A stretch of 64,000 nucleotides of DNA from Streptomyces sp. Go-475 (lineage in GTDB: Bacteria; Actinomycetota; Actinomycetes; Streptomycetales; Streptomycetaceae). The stretch's first letter is position 1; each line of letters begins with the position of its first letter. Below the pieces are notes generated by a model, which had not been told where the DNA came from, did not search any database, and was given only the letters and a program-made list of their open reading frames with translations. Shown in pieces: positions 19,765 to 29,710 of the stretch. The stretch lies in assembly GCF_003330845.1 (NCBI RefSeq), contig NZ_CP026121.1:4631501-4695500 (forward strand), read 5' to 3'. The translations under genes were made by a program, and so were the position numbers.

Positions 19765-20716
19765 GATAGCCGAGCTGGGCCCGGCTCTGACTGCCCAGCG
19801 TCGCCGCCAGTTTGGCGATGTGGACCCGGGCGGTGCGGATGTTCATGCCGAGCCGGTCGGCGATGACGGCGTCGGTGTGGCCCTCGACGAGGAGGGTGGC
19901 TATGGCGCGCTGGCGGGGGGTGATGCCGTCGCGGGAGGGCTGGGGGGCGGCTTCGGGGAAGACCGGGGTGGCCAGGCGCCAGAGGCGGTCGAACGTGGTG
20001 GCCAGGTAGTGGACGATGGCCGGATGGCGGATCTCCAGCGCGAGGTCTCCGCTGCCGTCGGCGGGGATGAAGGCGACGCTCCGGTCGACGACGATGAGCC
20101 GGTCGGTGATCTCGTCCAGTGCGCGCGCCTCGACGTCCCCCTTCAGCCGGTCGTGGTAGGCGACGGTCGTGGGGGAGTGGCGCAGCGTGTGCTGGTAGAG
20201 GGTCCGGATGCGGCCGCCCCGGTCCAGCAGCGTCTGGTCGCGGCGGAGGGCCAGAGCATAGGCCGCCGCGACCCGTTCCGGGGGCAGGCCGGCGCGGGGC
20301 TGGATGGTGAGCAGTTCGCGTGACGCGTCCGTCAGGGCCTCGGTGAGTGTCCTGTTGATCGTCTCCTTCCCGCTGAGGAGCCTGAGCGTCGGGGTGGTGT
20401 CCGCAGCCGTGCGGTGCCCTTCGACAGCCATGAGGGCCCCGAAGGTCTCGGCCAGCCGTTCCTCGCGCCGCCGTTCGCGGGCGATGCGTTCCCCGGAGGC
20501 CCGCAGCAGCCGGTGCAGGGCGACGGCCGGCGCCACGGGCTCCAGCCGGTGCGGATCGTCGACGGCGGGCTGCAGCAGGCCGAACTCCGTCAGACAGGGG
20601 GTGGCGTGGGCCTCGCCGGTGTCCACGCGGCCCTCACGCAGGGCACGCTCGTACAGCTCCGTGCCGGCGCGGCACAGTTCTTCCGGGGCGTGCGGGGGGT
20701 GTGGCGCCGAAGTCAC
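19727..20716 (-). CDS. LuxR-type HTH regulator (paralogue 2)
   Basis: 329 aa. Same architecture as its neighbours: N-terminal sensor-like region (CLTEFGLLQPAVDD, ELLTIQPRAGL, IRTLYQHTLRHSP, LIVVDRSVAFIPADG, LALEIRHPAIVHYLATTFD) and C-terminal LuxR helix-turn-helix (ITPRQRAIATLLVEGHTDAVIADRLGMNIRTARVHIAKL). GTG 20716 lies 17 bp after the stop of paralogue 3, so the two probably form an operon. In transcription-direction terms it is the second gene, downstream of the promoter shared with the ANTQWP peptide. Confidence 0.85.
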   Translation of the reverse strand: MTSAPHPPHAPEELCRAGTELYERALREGRVDTGEAHATPCLTEFGLLQPAVDDPHRLEPVAPAVALHRLLRASGERIARERRREERLAETFGALMAVEGHRTAADTTPTLRLLSGKETINRTLTEALTDASRELLTIQPRAGLPPERVAAAYALALRRDQTLLDRGGRIRTLYQHTLRHSPTTVAYHDRLKGDVEARALDEITDRLIVVDRSVAFIPADGSGDLALEIRHPAIVHYLATTFDRLWRLATPVFPEAAPQPSRDGITPRQRAIATLLVEGHTDAVIADRLGMNIRTARVHIAKLAATLGSQSRAQLGYLIGQSGMLDEEH

Positions 20717-20733
20717 CCGGGACGTCCTCCTGT

Positions 20734-21675
20734 TCAGTGGTCCTGCTGCAGGATCCCGGACTGCGCGATGAGATAGCCGAGCTGGGCCCGGCTGCCGCTG
20801 CCCAGGGCCGACGCCAGCTTGGCTATGTGGGCCCGGCAGGTGCGGACGTTCATGCCGAGGCGGCGGGCGATGGCCTCGTCCACGTGGCCCTCCACCAGGA
20901 GCTTGGCGATGGAGTGCTGGATCTCGGTGATGCCGTCGGGCGCCGCCTCGTAGGGCGCCCCGGTGCTCATGGGCACGGCACGGTCCCAGAGGTACTCGAA
21001 GACCTTGATGAGGTAGCGCACGAGCCCGGGGTGGCGCAGTTCCAGAGCGACTTGCTGGTCGTCGCGGGCGGGGATGAAGGCGACCGTCTCGTCGCAGATG
21101 ATCAGGCGCTCGACCAGTTCGTCGATGGTGCGGTACTCCACCTTCCCTTCGGAGAGCCGGGCGACGTAGGCCAGTTTCTCGGGGTTGTACCGGGCGGTGT
21201 GCTGGTACAGACTCCGGACCTTGACCCCGCGGTCGATCAGGGGCTTGTCCCGTTCGAGGCTTCGCAGCAGGCTCCGTTCGGAGACACGGTCACTGGGCTG
21301 CACCGTCAGCAGCTCCGCCTGGCACTGGGCGGTGGCCAGGTTGAGCGCGGCGTTGATGCGTTCGCCGCCCTCGAGCACGGTGATGGAGTCGCTGGACGCC
21401 GTGTGGGTACCCATGGCCATGAACGGCTGGAAGGTCTCCGCGAGATTGATCGCCACGCGTCTGCGCTCGGCGATCTCGTTCTCCAGCGGGCCCAGCTGCC
21501 GGGAGAGGGCGATGACCGGCGGCACGGGGCGCAGCCAGTCGGGATCGTCCGGGTCGGGGTGGAGGAGGTCGAACTCCACCAGGCAAGGGGCGGACTCCAC
21601 TTCCGCGCGTGCGATGCGTCCGGTACGCAGGGCGGAGGCGTACAGACGGCCGCCTTCCTCGCACCACTCGGTCAT
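20734..21675 (-). CDS. LuxR-type HTH regulator (paralogue 3), divergent from the peptide gene
   Basis: About 313 aa from ATG 21675; an in-frame TTG at 21714 directly after GGTGGAGAT would add 13 residues. N-terminal sensor-like region (CLVEFDLLHPDPDDPDWLRP, AELLTVQPSDRVSE, VRSLYQHTARYNPEKL, LIICDETVAFIPARD, ALELRHPGLVRYLIKVFEYLW) and C-terminal LuxR HTH (EIQHSIAKLLVEGHVDEAIARRLGMNVRTCRAHIAKL). It is first in a two-regulator operon facing away from the small secreted peptide, the classic position for a regulator that controls the divergent gene and senses its product (inference). Confidence 0.85.
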   Translation of the reverse strand: MTEWCEEGGRLYASALRTGRIARAEVESAPCLVEFDLLHPDPDDPDWLRPVPPVIALSRQLGPLENEIAERRRVAINLAETFQPFMAMGTHTASSDSITVLEGGERINAALNLATAQCQAELLTVQPSDRVSERSLLRSLERDKPLIDRGVKVRSLYQHTARYNPEKLAYVARLSEGKVEYRTIDELVERLIICDETVAFIPARDDQQVALELRHPGLVRYLIKVFEYLWDRAVPMSTGAPYEAAPDGITEIQHSIAKLLVEGHVDEAIARRLGMNVRTCRAHIAKLASALGSGSRAQLGYLIAQSGILQQDH

Positions 21676-21735
21676 CGCATGGGGATGTGTCTCCCTTGTC
21701 GGATTCGTTGCCAAATCTCCACCCCCCAGGGTCCT

Positions 21736-21752
21736 GAACATGCAGGAACATG
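21736..21752. promoter_or_regulatory. Direct-repeat operator candidate in the LuxR / peptide intergenic region
   Basis: GAACATG occurs at 21736-21742 and 21746-21752, a 10-bp (one helical turn) repeat, followed by ATGCAT. It lies about 75 bp upstream of the peptide start and 60 bp upstream of the regulator start. Confidence 0.45.
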
Positions 21753-21827
21753 ATGCATCGATTGTGTGGCCATGACGTGCCCGAATGAGCCATCGTCGTA
21801 CTCGACGGGGGAAAAGGGGACCTTCAA

Positions 21828-22043
21828 GTGAGGACGAAGCCGACTATGCGTAACAAAATGCTTCGCTCGGTGCTTGTCGCCGCCTTCTCCGCCGTTGTAG
21901 CCCTCGGTGTTCTCAGCGGCTTCTCCGATGAGGAGAGCGGAACCCGGGCGAACACGCAGTGGCCGGCGGTGGCTGTGAACGTCGATGCGGCTCCGGCCAA
22001 CACCCAGTGGCCGAACCCCCGGGTCGATGGAGCGGGGAGCTGA
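21828..22043 (+). CDS. Small secreted peptide precursor with two ANTQWP repeats (71 aa)
   Basis: GTG 21828 has GGGGACC upstream; ATG 21846 is an alternative start. Residues about 1-33 form a basic N-terminus plus hydrophobic core (MLRSVLVAAFSAVVALGVLSG), a signal peptide. The short mature tail contains ANTQWP twice, as TRANTQWPAVAVN and APANTQWPNPRVDG, separated by 16 residues. A tiny exported precursor with an exact internal hexapeptide duplication suggests that the repeats themselves are the functional units, such as a signal peptide or modified core. It is divergent from two LuxR regulators and 1 bp upstream of a degenerate Rieske-like gene. I do not recognise a described family. Confidence 0.8.
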   Translation: MRTKPTMRNKMLRSVLVAAFSAVVALGVLSGFSDEESGTRANTQWPAVAVNVDAAPANTQWPNPRVDGAGS

Positions 22044-22044
22044 C

Positions 22045-22380
22045 GTGACCACTCCACCCGACGACCGTTCCTTCCGTCGCGAGATGGCCACGGCCTACCG
22101 CTCCGGCTGGCACTTCATCGACCTGGTCACCGCCATCCCCCACAGCGGTGACTCGCTGATGGTGACCGTGTTCGGAGAGCCGGTCGTCGTCACGCGCGAC
22201 GAGGACGGAGACGTACGGGCGTACCGGTGTCTGCGGCGGCCTCGGGGGGCGCCGCAGCCAGTGCGATGTGCCGTACGGTACGGAATGATCTTTGTGAACC
22301 TGGACCAAAGGGACCACCAGCAGGTGGAGGCCGACTCCCCTGCCCCGAGGACCATCTCTGCCACCCCCCGCAGTGCCTGA
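22045..22380 (+). CDS. Degenerate Rieske-like protein lacking the 2Fe-2S ligands
   Basis: 111 aa; GTG 22045 starts right after the peptide stop, with GGGGAG inside the peptide coding end. The segments YRSGWHFIDLVTAIPHSGD, GEPVVVTRDEDGDVRAYRCL and YGMIFVNLD match the start, middle and end of a Rieske domain from aromatic-ring hydroxylases. However, the canonical C-x-H-RGA motif reads CLRRPRGA and the second C-x-x-H-G-W motif is missing, with the intervening region shortened. It therefore probably cannot bind the cluster. It could be a binding protein, or a partner of the peptide. A strong terminator follows. Confidence 0.65.
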   Translation: MTTPPDDRSFRREMATAYRSGWHFIDLVTAIPHSGDSLMVTVFGEPVVVTRDEDGDVRAYRCLRRPRGAPQPVRCAVRYGMIFVNLDQRDHQQVEADSPAPRTISATPRSA

Positions 22381-22423
22381 CGCGATTCCCCCGTCGTAAC
22401 AGATCGCTCAGGTGCTTCCCCCC

Positions 22424-22464
22424 GCAGCGGCGTCACCGTGACCTGAACACGGTGACGCCGCTGC
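22424..22464 (+). terminator. Terminator after the peptide / Rieske-like operon
   Basis: Perfect 17-bp stem GCAGCGGCGTCACCGTG / CACGGTGACGCCGCTGC, loop ACCTGAA; no T run. Confidence 0.9.
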
Positions 22465-22557
22465 AGTTTGTGGGGACATTTCGGGGTATCCGCCTGATCC
22501 ACCGGTGGCCGGAACCAATCGATCACCGGTGTGGATGTTCACTTCGCTCAACTTCGC

Positions 22558-22974
22558 TCAACCGCGCCCCAGCGCGCGCGTCAGCTCTATCTCGATGACC
22601 ACGCGCGAGGGATTCGGCGACGGGGTCCGCCCGTAGCGCTCCGCGTAGCGGCGCTCCGCCTCGGCCACCCGCTCCGGTTCGGTGCGCACGAACGCCCGGC
22701 CCTCCAGCGTCGCCCAGCGCCGGCCCTCCAGCTGGCAGACGGCGACCGCCGCCCCCTCGTCCCCGGCGGCCCGGACGTGCCGCACCTTCGCGCTCGTCTC
22801 GTTCGTGATCACCCGAGCGAGCCGGGCCGCGGGATCGTAGGTCACCCCGACGGGCACCACGTGCGGGGTGCCGTCCGGGCGGGGAGTCGTCAGGGTGCAC
22901 AGGTGCCGTTCCCGCCAGAAGTCGAGATACGACGGGTCCGGGGCACCCGGATCGACGGAGTACTTGGTCGCCAT
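22558..22974 (-). CDS. PPOX-class F420/FMN-dependent oxidoreductase
   Basis: 138 aa, split beta-barrel flavin/F420-binding protein of the pyridoxamine-phosphate-oxidase-like fold: FWRERHLCTLTTPRPDGTPHVVPVGVTYD near 19-47, then VITNETSAKVRHVRAAGDEGAAVAVCQLEGRRWATLEGRAFV. This resembles the TIGR03618-type F420-dependent enzymes common in actinobacteria; the substrate is unknown. It is divergent from clpB, and its start lies about 40 bp from the clpB HAIR, so HspR may affect it too. Confidence 0.88.
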   Translation of the reverse strand: MATKYSVDPGAPDPSYLDFWRERHLCTLTTPRPDGTPHVVPVGVTYDPAARLARVITNETSAKVRHVRAAGDEGAAVAVCQLEGRRWATLEGRAFVRTEPERVAEAERRYAERYGRTPSPNPSRVVIEIELTRALGRG

Positions 22975-23012
22975 GGCCCGGAACCTAACTCCCGCGTCCT
23001 CCCCGGGATGTC

Positions 23013-23033
23013 CTTGAGTGGAGTAGACTCAAC
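23013..23033. promoter_or_regulatory. HspR operator (HAIR) upstream of clpB
   Basis: CTTGAGT-N7-ACTCAAC, 20 of 21 positions consistent with the HAIR consensus, 45 bp upstream of the clpB start. Confidence 0.93.
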
Positions 23034-23077
23034 TTTATGTACGTCGTTCGGGTCAGTGCAAGGAGGAGAACGCGAAC

Positions 23078-25675
<2,598 letters not shown>

Positions 25676-26024
25676 TCGGCCCGGGCCCCGGGGGTCACAT
25701 CGTGAACGCCGAGCAGCGCACCCGCGCCGTCTCGGCGTTCTCCTACTCGACCCGCGTTCCTGGCTTCGGGGCGTCCGAGCAGGTCGTACGCGGCACCGCC
25801 GAACACGCGGTGTCGATGCCCCGCTGCAGGGCGCACTCGCGCAGAGCAGGGGACCGTGGCGGCTGCGCCCTTGGGGGAACCCGGTTGCCAGGACACTGTC
25901 CGGCAGTCGGAGGTTGCGGTTGACCGGATCGTGTCAGCCGAGGGCTGACAGGGCCTGTCGGGGCTTGCCACCCCCCTCCCCGCATGGGGGAGGATGGCGG
26001 AATCCGTACGAAGGGAAATTCACG
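25676..26024. other. Gap after clpB without a convincing gene
   Basis: About 350 bp. A hairpin CCTCCCC-GCAT-GGGGGAGG lies at about 25975-25994, directly before the ribosome binding site of the next gene. Short open frames in both directions lack support. Confidence 0.4.
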
Positions 26025-26552
26025 GTGACCATCGACCCGTCCTCGATTCCGAACTTCGGGGGCCAGCCCGAGCCGCAGCCGCAAGGACCGGCGGGCCCCG
26101 TCGTCCCGGATCAGGACCTCGTGAAGCAGCTCCTCGACCAGATGGAGCTCAAGTACGTCGTCGACGACGAGGGAGACCTCGCGGCGCCGTGGGAGCAGTT
26201 CCGCACCTACTTCATGTTCCGGGGTGAGGGAGACCAGCAGGTCTTCTCCGTGCGGACGTTCTACGACCGGCCCCACGAGATCGAGGCCAAGCCGCAGATC
26301 CTGGAGTCCATCGACGACTGGAACCGCCGCACCCTGTGGCCCAAGGTCTACAGCCACACCCACGACGACGGCACGGTCCGCCTGATCGGCGAGGCCCAGA
26401 TGCTGATCGGCATGGGCGTGAGCCTGGAGCACTTCGTCTCCTCGACGGTCAGCTGGGTGCGCGCCGCGATCGAGTTCGACAAGTGGCTCATCGAACAGCT
26501 CGGTCTCGAAGAGGAGATCAACGAGGCGGAGAAGCCCGAGGACGACGAGTAG
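26025..26552 (+). CDS. YbjN domain protein
   Basis: 175 aa from GTG 26025 (AAGGGA upstream). A Pro/Gln-rich N-terminus is followed by a YbjN / type III chaperone-like fold: LLDQMELKYVVDDEGDLAAPWEQFRTYFMF, then FYDRPHEIEAKPQILESIDDWNRRTLWPKVYSH, VRLIGEAQMLIGMGVSLEHF, SSTVSWVRAAIEFDKWL and an acidic tail EEEINEAEKPEDDE. Proteins of this family are widespread in actinobacteria with no settled function; some act like chaperones. Monocistronic, with a terminator at 26582. Confidence 0.85.
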   Translation: MTIDPSSIPNFGGQPEPQPQGPAGPVVPDQDLVKQLLDQMELKYVVDDEGDLAAPWEQFRTYFMFRGEGDQQVFSVRTFYDRPHEIEAKPQILESIDDWNRRTLWPKVYSHTHDDGTVRLIGEAQMLIGMGVSLEHFVSSTVSWVRAAIEFDKWLIEQLGLEEEINEAEKPEDDE

Positions 26553-26581
26553 GGCCCCGGGCGGGCCCCCCACGGCGCGTC

Positions 26582-26628
26582 GGCGCGTACGAGCAGGTAC
26601 GTGCTGTACGCGCCGTTTGCCTTTTTGT
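26582..26628 (+). terminator. Terminator of the YbjN gene
   Basis: 9-bp stem GGCGCGTAC / GTACGCGCC, extended by an inner AGCA/TGCT pairing, followed by GTTTGCCTTTTTG. Confidence 0.85.
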
Positions 26629-26706
26629 TCACAGCGACTCGATCTTCACTTAAGGTTCACAAGTTTGCTAAGTTGCTCATCATGTGCACGAAGAAGGTCG
26701 ACTCCG

Positions 26707-27861
26707 TTGGCGCATGAGAGCGAGGGGCCGAGCCCCGACGAGGTCCGGCGGTACATCAACAGCCTCTACGACCGGGCCGAGAGCGACACGGGCCGCTTCA
26801 ACCCGACCCGCGCCGCCTCGATCCCGCGTCAGCGCAGTGCGGCTCCCCGCGGCCGGTCCCAGGAGGACTCGGAGCCCGCGGTCGAGACCTTCGCCCGGAA
26901 GTGGTTCGGTGCCGCCCGTGCGAAGCTGGGCCCGACCGTGCCGGCGACGCTGCCGGAGCGGAGGTCGCCGGTCCGTTCCGGCCGCGCACCCGAGCCGGCA
27001 CGACCCGCGCGCCCCGTGGAACGTCCCGCGGAACCCCTCGCCCTCGAAGCGCCCAAGGCACCTGCCGGTGCCGCGCGGGAGCTGACCGGCGGAACAGCTC
27101 CGGCGCCGACCACCGGAATCCTCCCGGAGATCCCCGCCCAGCGGGTCGCACCGGCTCTGCCCGGCGGGTCCCGCCCGGACGAGAGCGCCCCGCGTGAAGG
27201 GGCACCACCGCTCGTCGGCGCCGAGGCGGCGGCGTGGCCCCTGCCCGAACCCGAACCCGCACCGGCCCTCGCCCAGGCGGATCTTCAGGCATACGGCACC
27301 GCTCTGCCGGACGTCCCTGCGCCCGCGCCTGCGCCTGCCCTGGCGACTCCTGCCCCGGTGGCTCCTGCCCTGGCGGCTCCTGCCCCGGTAGTGCCCCCCG
27401 AGCCGGCCGCCGCACCCGCCCCCTCCACCACTGCCTTCTCCACCACTGCCTTCACGCCTGCCGCCAGCGGTGGATCATGGCTGTCGCCGGACACCGGCCA
27501 CCGCACCAGGGCCGAGCGGGTGGTCGCCTTCGCCCGGGCGCAGATCGGCCGGCCCTGCGTATGGGGCGCGGTCGGCCCGGGATCGTACGACGCCCCCGGT
27601 CTCACGCAGGCCGCGTGGAAGGCGGCCGGCGTCACGCTCCCCCGGACCACCCAGGCCCAGTGGGAAGCGGGGCCGCGGGTCCCGCTCGCCGACGTCCAGG
27701 TCGGAGACCTGGTGTTCTTCCACGACGACCTCGGTCACGTCGGCATCTGGAGCGGCGACGGCATGATGATCCACGCCCCGGGCCCCGGAGCGCTCATCCG
27801 TGAGGAGTCGGTGTTCTTCGCCGGCCAGACGGCGATCAAGGGAGCGGTCCGCCCGGCCTGA
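26707..27861 (+). CDS. NlpC/P60-like protein lacking the catalytic cysteine (pseudoenzyme)
   Basis: About 384 aa from TTG 26707 (GAAGAAGG upstream). The N-terminal region starts AHESEGPSPDEVRRYINSLYDRAE, as in cytoplasmic or secreted NlpC/P60 proteins. A long Pro/Ala-rich linker (APAPALATPAPVAPALAAPA) leads to a C-terminal NlpC/P60 fold at about 265-384: VVAFARAQIGRPCVWGAVGPG, LTQAAWKAAGVTLPRTTQAQ, VGDLVFFHDDLGHVGIWSG and MMIHAPGPGALI. The invariant D-C-S-G active-site motif reads DAPG near 295, so the nucleophile is gone while the His region remains. It is probably a non-catalytic cell-wall-binding protein. No clear signal peptide is visible from this start. Confidence 0.75.
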   Translation: MAHESEGPSPDEVRRYINSLYDRAESDTGRFNPTRAASIPRQRSAAPRGRSQEDSEPAVETFARKWFGAARAKLGPTVPATLPERRSPVRSGRAPEPARPARPVERPAEPLALEAPKAPAGAARELTGGTAPAPTTGILPEIPAQRVAPALPGGSRPDESAPREGAPPLVGAEAAAWPLPEPEPAPALAQADLQAYGTALPDVPAPAPAPALATPAPVAPALAAPAPVVPPEPAAAPAPSTTAFSTTAFTPAASGGSWLSPDTGHRTRAERVVAFARAQIGRPCVWGAVGPGSYDAPGLTQAAWKAAGVTLPRTTQAQWEAGPRVPLADVQVGDLVFFHDDLGHVGIWSGDGMMIHAPGPGALIREESVFFAGQTAIKGAVRPA

Positions 27862-28243
27862 CGCGTGGGCGAGTCGCCCCCTCGCTGACGGCCGCGCCTT
27901 CAAGCCCCGAGGAGGCGTTTTTCGGACTGGTCCCGGAGGTTCATGGAGTGCGGGACCATGCGCGAGCGGTACTGAGCGTCGGTCGAACACTGGCTGGCAG
28001 CGAGCAGTTGGAGGAGCGGACCTGGACGAGGCAGTGCTCAGGCGTCCCGTCGCGAACTGAACGGCGCCGCCTGGCGCAACAGCAGCCACAGCCATCAGGC
28101 CGGCGGCAACTGCGTGGAGGTGGCCGCCGGGTTCCGCCCCGCCGTCCCGGTCCGTGACAGCAAGGCCCCGCAGGGCCCGGCGCCCCTTCGAAGCCGCCTC
28201 CTGGGCGCGTTCATGGCGAGTTGAAGGCCGAACGCCACCGCCC
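27862..28243. other. Gap without a convincing gene
   Basis: 380 bp between convergent genes (NlpC/P60-like and aminotransferase). Only short unsupported frames are seen. Confidence 0.4.
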
Positions 28244-29437
28244 CTAGAACGCCGCCCCGAGTCGCTTCGCGGCCTCCTGGAGGACTTCCGTGCGCTTGCA
28301 GAAGGCGAAGCGGACGAACGGGGCGCCCTCCTCGCGGTGGTCGTAGAAGACCGCGTTGGGGATGGCGACGACGCCGGCGCGTTCCGGCAGGGCGCGGCAG
28401 AAGGCGATGCCGTCCGTTTCGCCGAGGGGGCGGATGTCCGTGGTGATGAAGTACGTGCCCGAGGGGCGGAAGACCCGGAAGCCCGCCTCCTCCAGGCCCG
28501 CCGACAGCAGGTTCCGCTTGGCCAGCATGTCGTCGCGGAAGTCCGTGAAGTACGCGTCGGGGAGTGACAGTGCCTCGGCGACCGCGTACTGGAACGGACC
28601 CGCCGAGACGTACGTCAGGTACTGCTTCGCCGAGCGGACCGCCGTGACCAGCTCCGGGGACGCCGTCACCCAGCCGACCTTCCAGCCGGTGAACGAGTAC
28701 GTCTTGCCCGCCGAGCCGATCGTCACCGTGCGCTCCCGCATCCCGGGGAACGTCGCCAGCGGCACGTGCTCGGCGTCGTCGAAGACCAGGTGCTCGTACA
28801 CCTCGTCCGTCACCACGAGCAGGTCGCGCTCCACCGCCAGCTCGGCGATCGCGGTCAGCTCCTCGCGGGTGAGGACCGTGCCGGTCGGGTTGTGCGGGGT
28901 GTTGATCAGCAGCAGGCGGGTGCGGTCGGTGACCGCGTCGCGCAGCTCGTCGAGGTCGAGGCGGAAGCGGCCCTCGCCCTCGTCCGCCCGCAGGGTCACC
29001 GGCACCCGGCGTCCGCCCGCCATCGCGATGCACGCCGCGTACGAGTCGTAGTACGGCTCGAAGGCGATCACCTCGTCGCCGGGCTCCAGCAGGGCCAGCA
29101 GCGCGGCGGCGATCGCCTCCGTGGCCCCGGCGGTGACCAGGACCTCCGTGTCGGGGTCGAAGGACAGGCCGTAGCGGCGCTGCTGGTGGGCGGCGACCGC
29201 GGTGCGCAGCTCGGGGACGCCGGGGCCCGGCGGGTACTGGTTGCCGAGGCCGTCCCGCAGCGCCCGCACGGCCGCCTCCCTGACCTCCTCGGGGCCGTCG
29301 GTGTCGGGGAAGCCCTGCCCGAGGTTGATGGCGCCGGTGCTCAGCGCCAGGGCCGACATCTCGGCGAAGATCGTCGTCCCGAACTCGGCGAGCCGGCGGT
29401 TGAGGAGAGGGCGCGCACTGGAGGTCATGCCGGCCAT
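28244..29437 (-). CDS. PLP-dependent aminotransferase (DapC / aspartate aminotransferase-like, class I/II)
   Basis: 397 aa, fold type I. Visible: INLGQGFPDTDGP near 35, the TAGATEAIAAALLAL segment, NTPHNPTGTVLT near 180, VVTDEVYEHLVFD near 208, the PLP lysine motif GSAGKTYSFTGWKVGW near 240, and C-terminal FVRFAFCKR with the substrate-binding arginine. It probably serves lysine/diaminopimelate or related amino-acid synthesis. By position and sequence it looks like the S. coelicolor dapC-like gene that, as I remember it, contains the phage TG1 attB; that recollection was not checked. The start codon lies only about 20 bp from the left end of the AICE, which must separate the gene from its original promoter. 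Confidence 0.9.
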   Translation of the reverse strand: MAGMTSSARPLLNRRLAEFGTTIFAEMSALALSTGAINLGQGFPDTDGPEEVREAAVRALRDGLGNQYPPGPGVPELRTAVAAHQQRRYGLSFDPDTEVLVTAGATEAIAAALLALLEPGDEVIAFEPYYDSYAACIAMAGGRRVPVTLRADEGEGRFRLDLDELRDAVTDRTRLLLINTPHNPTGTVLTREELTAIAELAVERDLLVVTDEVYEHLVFDDAEHVPLATFPGMRERTVTIGSAGKTYSFTGWKVGWVTASPELVTAVRSAKQYLTYVSAGPFQYAVAEALSLPDAYFTDFRDDMLAKRNLLSAGLEEAGFRVFRPSGTYFITTDIRPLGETDGIAFCRALPERAGVVAIPNAVFYDHREEGAPFVRFAFCKRTEVLQEAAKRLGAAF

Positions 29438-29455
29438 CCTGCGCCGAAGCTCTGG

Positions 29456-29468
29456 AGTTCCTCAACTC
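29456..29468. repeat. attL candidate core
   Basis: AGTTCCTCAACTC, identical to 49311-49323. The preceding sequence CCTGCGCCGAAGCTCTGG aligns with CCTGCGCCCGAACCCTCTGA at the right end. Confidence 0.75.
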
Positions 29469-29566
29469 ACCTTCGGGGAGGAGTACCTGCGCCGGTAGCC
29501 ACGGCGCCGTCCGCAGGGGGAGTGCTGTCGTCGGTTGTCGTCATCTGTCGTCGTTGGCCGCCCTCG

Positions 29567-29585
29567 GACGGCCCACAGACGGCCC
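29567..29585. repeat. Integrase arm-type site candidates, left end
   Basis: GACGGCCC at 29567-29574 and 29578-29585 (11-bp period), about 100 bp inside the left core; the same octamer occurs twice near the right core. Three TGTCGTC copies lie just before (about 29525-29553). Confidence 0.45.
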
Positions 29586-29710
29586 GGCGTGCCGGGAAAG
29601 TGGGTGGGGCTGTGCAGAGGTCTGTGGCACCGGCTCGGAAGCAGTGATTGTCAGACCCTCTGGTTACGCTGCCATCGACATCGAACCTAGATCGTGGGTG
29701 GGGGTCATCC

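Noticed and set aside
25702..25923. 73-codon frame after clpB
   Set aside because: No domain, poor codon bias, overlapping hairpins; not supported.
26630..26706. Cyclic di-AMP (ydaO) riboswitch upstream of the NlpC/P60-like gene
   Set aside because: Such switches precede many Streptomyces wall-hydrolase genes, but the 5' region here is under 100 bp and lacks the conserved helices.
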